Shown here piece by piece: positions 13,749 to 15,858 of a DNA stretch of 15,858 nt. The DNA lies in the NCBI GenBank assembly GCA_900554585.1, contig USHS01000007.1, positions 1-15,858 of the forward strand, in the 5' to 3' direction. Source of the stretch: an uncultured Collinsella sp. (GTDB lineage: Bacteria; Actinomycetota; Coriobacteriia; Coriobacteriales; Coriobacteriaceae). Under the pieces are notes generated by a model. That model was not told the DNA's origin. It made no database searches and saw only the letters and a list, made by a program, of their open reading frames with translations. Position 1 is the first letter of the stretch. Every line of letters starts with the position of its first letter. Position numbers and translations under genes: made by a program.

Positions 13749-14636
13749 ATGTTTGACAAAGGACCCGTGCCCGGCCGCAACGACGCTTGCTGGTGCGGCA
13801 GCGGCAAAAAATATAAGAAATGCCATAGCACCTTTGATGAGCGCCTCGAGCGCTTGTGGGAAGAGGGCTGGGAGGTTCTGCCCCGCACGCTCTACAAGAC
13901 GCCCGCCGATATCGAGGGCATCAAGCGCTCGGCCGCCATCAACGTGGGCGTGCTCGATTACGTAGGCGAGCACATCGCCGCGGGCATGACCACCAACCAG
14001 ATTGACCAGATAATCTACGACTACACCGTCGAGCACGGTGGCACGCCGGCCGACCTCAACTACGAGGGCTACCCCAAGAGCGTATGCACCTCGATCAATG
14101 ATGTGGTCTGTCACGGTATCCCCTGCGATACGGACGTGCTGCACGAGGGCGACATCATCAACGTCGACTGCTCCACGATTCTTGACGGCTACTTTAGTGA
14201 TTCGAGCCGCATGTTCTGCATCGGCGAGGTCTCTGCCGAGCGCCAGCGCCTGGTCGACGTCACCCGCGCCAGCGTGGAGGCGGGTCTGGCTGCCGTCAAG
14301 CCATGGCTGCCGCTCTCCGTCATGGCCGAGGCCGTGCAAAAGACGGTCGAGGACGCCGGCTTTAGCGTGGTGCGCGAGTACGGCGGACACGGCATTGGCA
14401 AAGAGTTCCACGAGGACCCGTTTGTGGGCTTTACCACCGAGGCGCCCGATGTGGACACCATCATGGCTCCGGGCATGGTCTTTACCATCGAGCCCATGGT
14501 CAACGCCGGGGCGCCCGACATTAAGATTAGCAAGGGCGACGGCTGGTGCGTGCGCACCAAGGACGGCAGCGATTCGGCCCAGTGCGAGGTACAGCTCGTG
14601 GTGACCGAGGACGGCTACGAGCTGCTGAGCTGGTAG
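13749..14636 (+). CDS. map: Type I methionine aminopeptidase with SEC-C zinc motif
   Basis: This 295-residue enzyme removes the initiator methionine from new proteins. The metal ligands of the pita-bread fold are all visible: H122 (CHGIP), D140 (NVD), D151 (SDSS), H214 (YGGHGIG), E248 (IEPM) and E280 (AQCE). The first ~30 residues form a SEC-C zinc motif, CWC followed by KCH (C14, C16, C25, H26), which in other bacteria is linked to ribosome or SecB binding and is absent from E. coli Map. The usual histidine after the last ligand is replaced by valine (E280-V281). The ATG has AAGGA 8 bases upstream. The gene ends at a strong terminator. An insertion sequence lies just upstream and may alter its expression. 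Confidence 0.95.
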   Translation: MFDKGPVPGRNDACWCGSGKKYKKCHSTFDERLERLWEEGWEVLPRTLYKTPADIEGIKRSAAINVGVLDYVGEHIAAGMTTNQIDQIIYDYTVEHGGTPADLNYEGYPKSVCTSINDVVCHGIPCDTDVLHEGDIINVDCSTILDGYFSDSSRMFCIGEVSAERQRLVDVTRASVEAGLAAVKPWLPLSVMAEAVQKTVEDAGFSVVREYGGHGIGKEFHEDPFVGFTTEAPDVDTIMAPGMVFTIEPMVNAGAPDIKISKGDGWCVRTKDGSDSAQCEVQLVVTEDGYELLSW

Positions 14637-14645
14637 CCGTGGATG

Positions 14646-14697
14646 CGCCGGGCTTCGCGATGGATATGTTAACCACCAAGAAGCCCGGCGTTTTTTT
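14646..14697 (+). terminator. Rho-independent terminator of map
   Basis: Perfect 11-bp arms (cgccgggcttc at 14646-14656, its complement at 14680-14690), a 23-base loop and TTTTTTT at 14691-14697. The long loop is unusual for such a stem. Confidence 0.92.
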
Positions 14698-14710
14698 AGC
14701 ATTTTGCCTG

Positions 14711-14752
14711 ATAAAACCTGCCAAAAATAAACCTGTTCCTTTTTGGTGGGTT
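14711..14752 (+). repeat. Hairpin repeat copy C (CCTGTCCC-loop family)
   Basis: Arms 14715-14727 and 14740-14752 pair over 13 positions with two G-U wobbles, both of which keep an RNA stem intact. The loop holds AACCTGTTCC. The leader GATAAAACCTGCC matches copies B and D. It follows the map terminator closely and ends 18 bases before the GTG start at 14771. Confidence 0.78.
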
Positions 14753-14770
14753 GAGCGGAAAGGACTGCTT

Positions 14771-15706
14771 GTGAACATCCTGGTTTTGTTGCCCGTCAAC
14801 GATCGTCACCGCGCGATCCTCGAGTCGAGCGCTCCGGGCGAGGACTTTATCTACACGAGTGCCGACGCCGCCACGCGTAAACAGGTCGCCGATGCCGACG
14901 TGATCTTGGGCAACATCGACCCTGACATGCTCACGGCATGTGAGCATCTCCAGCTGTTGCAATTGCAGACCGCCGGCTATGACGACTACCTTGCCGCCGA
15001 CACCGTGCCAGCCGACGCCAAGCTGTCTTGCTCAATCGGTGCCTACGGCCAAGCCGTGAGCGAGCACATGTTTGCCATGGTCCTTTCCATGATGAAACGC
15101 CTGCCCGGCTATCACGATCTGCAGCGTGAGCATCGCTGGGAGGATTTGGGGCCGGTTACCTCGCTCAAAAACGCCAATGTGCTGGTGCTGGGCGCAGGCG
15201 ATATCGGCAGCCACTTTGCCACGCTCTGCCGCAGCATGGGTGCGCACGTCCGCGGCATCAAGCGCCATCCGCTCGTCTACCCCATTGTGTTTGAGGACAT
15301 GGACGGCATGGACGCCCTGCCCGAGCGCCTGTCCGAGGCAGACGTCGTCGCATCCTTCATGCCGAGCACACCCGAGACCCGCGGCTTGGCGAACGCCGAG
15401 TTCTTCGCCGCGATGAAACCGGGCGCCTTCTTTGCCAACGGCGGCCGCGGCGATCTTGTGGTCGCCGACGACTTGGTTGCCGCTCTGGAGTCGGGACATC
15501 TCGCCGGCGCCGCGGTCGACGTCACCGACCCCGAGCCGCTGCCTGCGACAAGCCCCCTGTGGGATGCGCCCAACATGCTCATCACGCCGCACGTCTCCGG
15601 CTGGTTCCACCTGGCCGCCACGTTCAACAACGTTGTCGACATCGCAGCGGAGAACCTGCGTCACCTGCAGGCCGGCGAAACTTTACGTTGTTGGATCGAG
15701 CATTAA
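14771..15706 (+). CDS. D-2-hydroxyacid dehydrogenase
   Basis: This 311-residue NAD(P)-dependent oxidoreductase of the D-isomer-specific 2-hydroxyacid dehydrogenase family interconverts a 2-keto acid and a D-2-hydroxy acid. The nucleotide-binding motif VLGAGDIGSHFA gives GxGxxG at 141-146. The catalytic triad is R226 (NGGRGDLV), E255 (TDPEPLP) and H274 (TPHVSGW). Substrate-specificity residues cannot be read by eye. Lactate, glycerate or phosphoglycerate-type acids are all possible. The start is GTG with GGAAAGGA 6 bases upstream, giving MNILVLLPVN. An in-frame upstream extension only crosses the map gene and terminator. It is probably transcribed alone: copy C and the map terminator lie before it and no terminator with a T-run follows, only the tandem hairpins at 15710. 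Confidence 0.92.
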   Translation: MNILVLLPVNDRHRAILESSAPGEDFIYTSADAATRKQVADADVILGNIDPDMLTACEHLQLLQLQTAGYDDYLAADTVPADAKLSCSIGAYGQAVSEHMFAMVLSMMKRLPGYHDLQREHRWEDLGPVTSLKNANVLVLGAGDIGSHFATLCRSMGAHVRGIKRHPLVYPIVFEDMDGMDALPERLSEADVVASFMPSTPETRGLANAEFFAAMKPGAFFANGGRGDLVVADDLVAALESGHLAGAAVDVTDPEPLPATSPLWDAPNMLITPHVSGWFHLAATFNNVVDIAAENLRHLQAGETLRCWIEH

Positions 15707-15709
15707 TTT

Positions 15710-15756
15710 GTTCCGGCGTTTTACCAAACGCCGGAACCCCTCGACGCTGCGAGCCC
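15710..15756 (+). repeat. Tandem hairpin unit 1
   Basis: Perfect 12-bp arms (gttccggcgttt at 15710-15721 and its complement at 15726-15737), loop TACC, then a 16-base linker TCGACGCTGCGAGCCC at 15741-15756. The hairpin follows the dehydrogenase stop by 3 bases but has no T-run. Confidence 0.75.
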
Positions 15757-15760
15757 CATG

Positions 15761-15807
15761 GGTTCCGCCGTTCTAACGAACGGCGGACCAGTCGACGCTG
15801 CGAGCCC
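15761..15807 (+). repeat. Tandem hairpin unit 2
   Basis: The stem 15761-15773 with 15778-15789 pairs except for one bulged T, with loop TAAC. The same 16-base linker TCGACGCTGCGAGCCC recurs at 15792-15807, 51 bases after the first. The stem differs from unit 1 by paired changes (ccggcg/cgccgg versus ccgccg/cggcgg, gttt/aaac versus gttc/gaac), so structure is kept while sequence changes. Confidence 0.75.
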
Positions 15808-15829
15808 GCCAGAGTGAGCAATCTGCCTT

Positions 15830-15858
15830 CTGTCTCTTATACACATCTGACGCTGCCG
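15830..15858 (+). other. Nextera/Tn5 library adapter (assembly artefact)
   Basis: CTGTCTCTTATACACATCT (15830-15848) is the complement of the Tn5 mosaic end used in Nextera libraries, and GACGCTGCCG (15849-15858) is the start of the standard adapter that follows it. It is not part of the genome, and the true sequence stops at or before 15829. Confidence 0.97.

Noticed and set aside
15792..15807. Tandem linker containing GACGCTGC, resembling the adapter GACGCTGCCG
   Set aside because: Only 8 bases agree and the following bases differ (GAGCCC). The linker also occurs at 15741 in genuine hairpin context, so it is not adapter.
15710..15807. Tandem hairpins as a CRISPR array or integron attC sites
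   Set aside because: There are only two units, the variable part is the stem rather than a spacer, and there is no cas or integrase gene or attC core sites.

Overview
The window is GC-rich and densely coded. It is most like a gut Coriobacteriia chromosome, probably Collinsella or a close relative. That placement is an inference from three things: protein families I associate with Collinsella (a DUF6020-like membrane protein, an amaP/DUF2273/asp23 triad, SEC-C-tagged methionine aminopeptidase), strong GC bias at third codon positions, and short intergenic hairpin repeats built around CCTGTCCC. No rRNA, tRNA or CRISPR array was seen. The window ends in 29 bases matching the Nextera/Tn5 library adapter, so the right edge is the end of an assembled contig and not natural sequence.

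Layout, left to right. Positions 1-143 hold two hairpin repeats in opposite orientation, followed by a large DUF6020-like membrane protein (144-2327). Next is yebC/PmpR (2500-3306), alone and closed by a strong terminator. The three-gene Asp23 envelope-stress operon follows (3473-4954: AmaP-like anchor, DUF2273 protein, Asp23 protein), then a third hairpin repeat and a terminator. A YitT-family membrane protein follows (5163-6185). A cluster of small-domain membrane proteins comes next: zinc-ribbon plus DUF4013-like protein (6335-7651), zinc-ribbon plus DUF4234 protein (7847-8455), and a DUF2752 protein (8469-8945). A convergent terminator separates this cluster from an M20 amidohydrolase on the minus strand (9052-10515). 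The M20 gene is divergent from a YtcJ-like amidohydrolase (10684-12321). An IS3-family insertion sequence (12341-13695) lies between that gene and map (13749-14636). A fourth hairpin repeat leads into a D-2-hydroxyacid dehydrogenase gene (14771-15706). Two tandem hairpins and the adapter close the window.

How the genes fit together. The Asp23 triad is a recognisable unit: AmaP tethers Asp23 to the membrane in Firmicutes, and the gene overlap and spacing here support co-expression. The two zinc-ribbon proteins and the DUF2752 protein look like a local family of membrane proteins with shared cytosolic zinc modules, and their function is unknown. The two divergent hydrolases and the dehydrogenase are metabolic enzymes with unassigned substrates. 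The IS lies only 23 bp from the probable -10 box of map and may have replaced its -35 region.

No gene-free stretch exceeds about 210 bases. The longer gaps (1-143, 2328-2499, 3307-3472, 4955-5162, 6186-6334, 7652-7846, 10516-10683, 15707-15829) are described through the repeats, terminators and promoters listed. In 6186-6334 I saw no convincing site except the ribosome binding site of the next gene.
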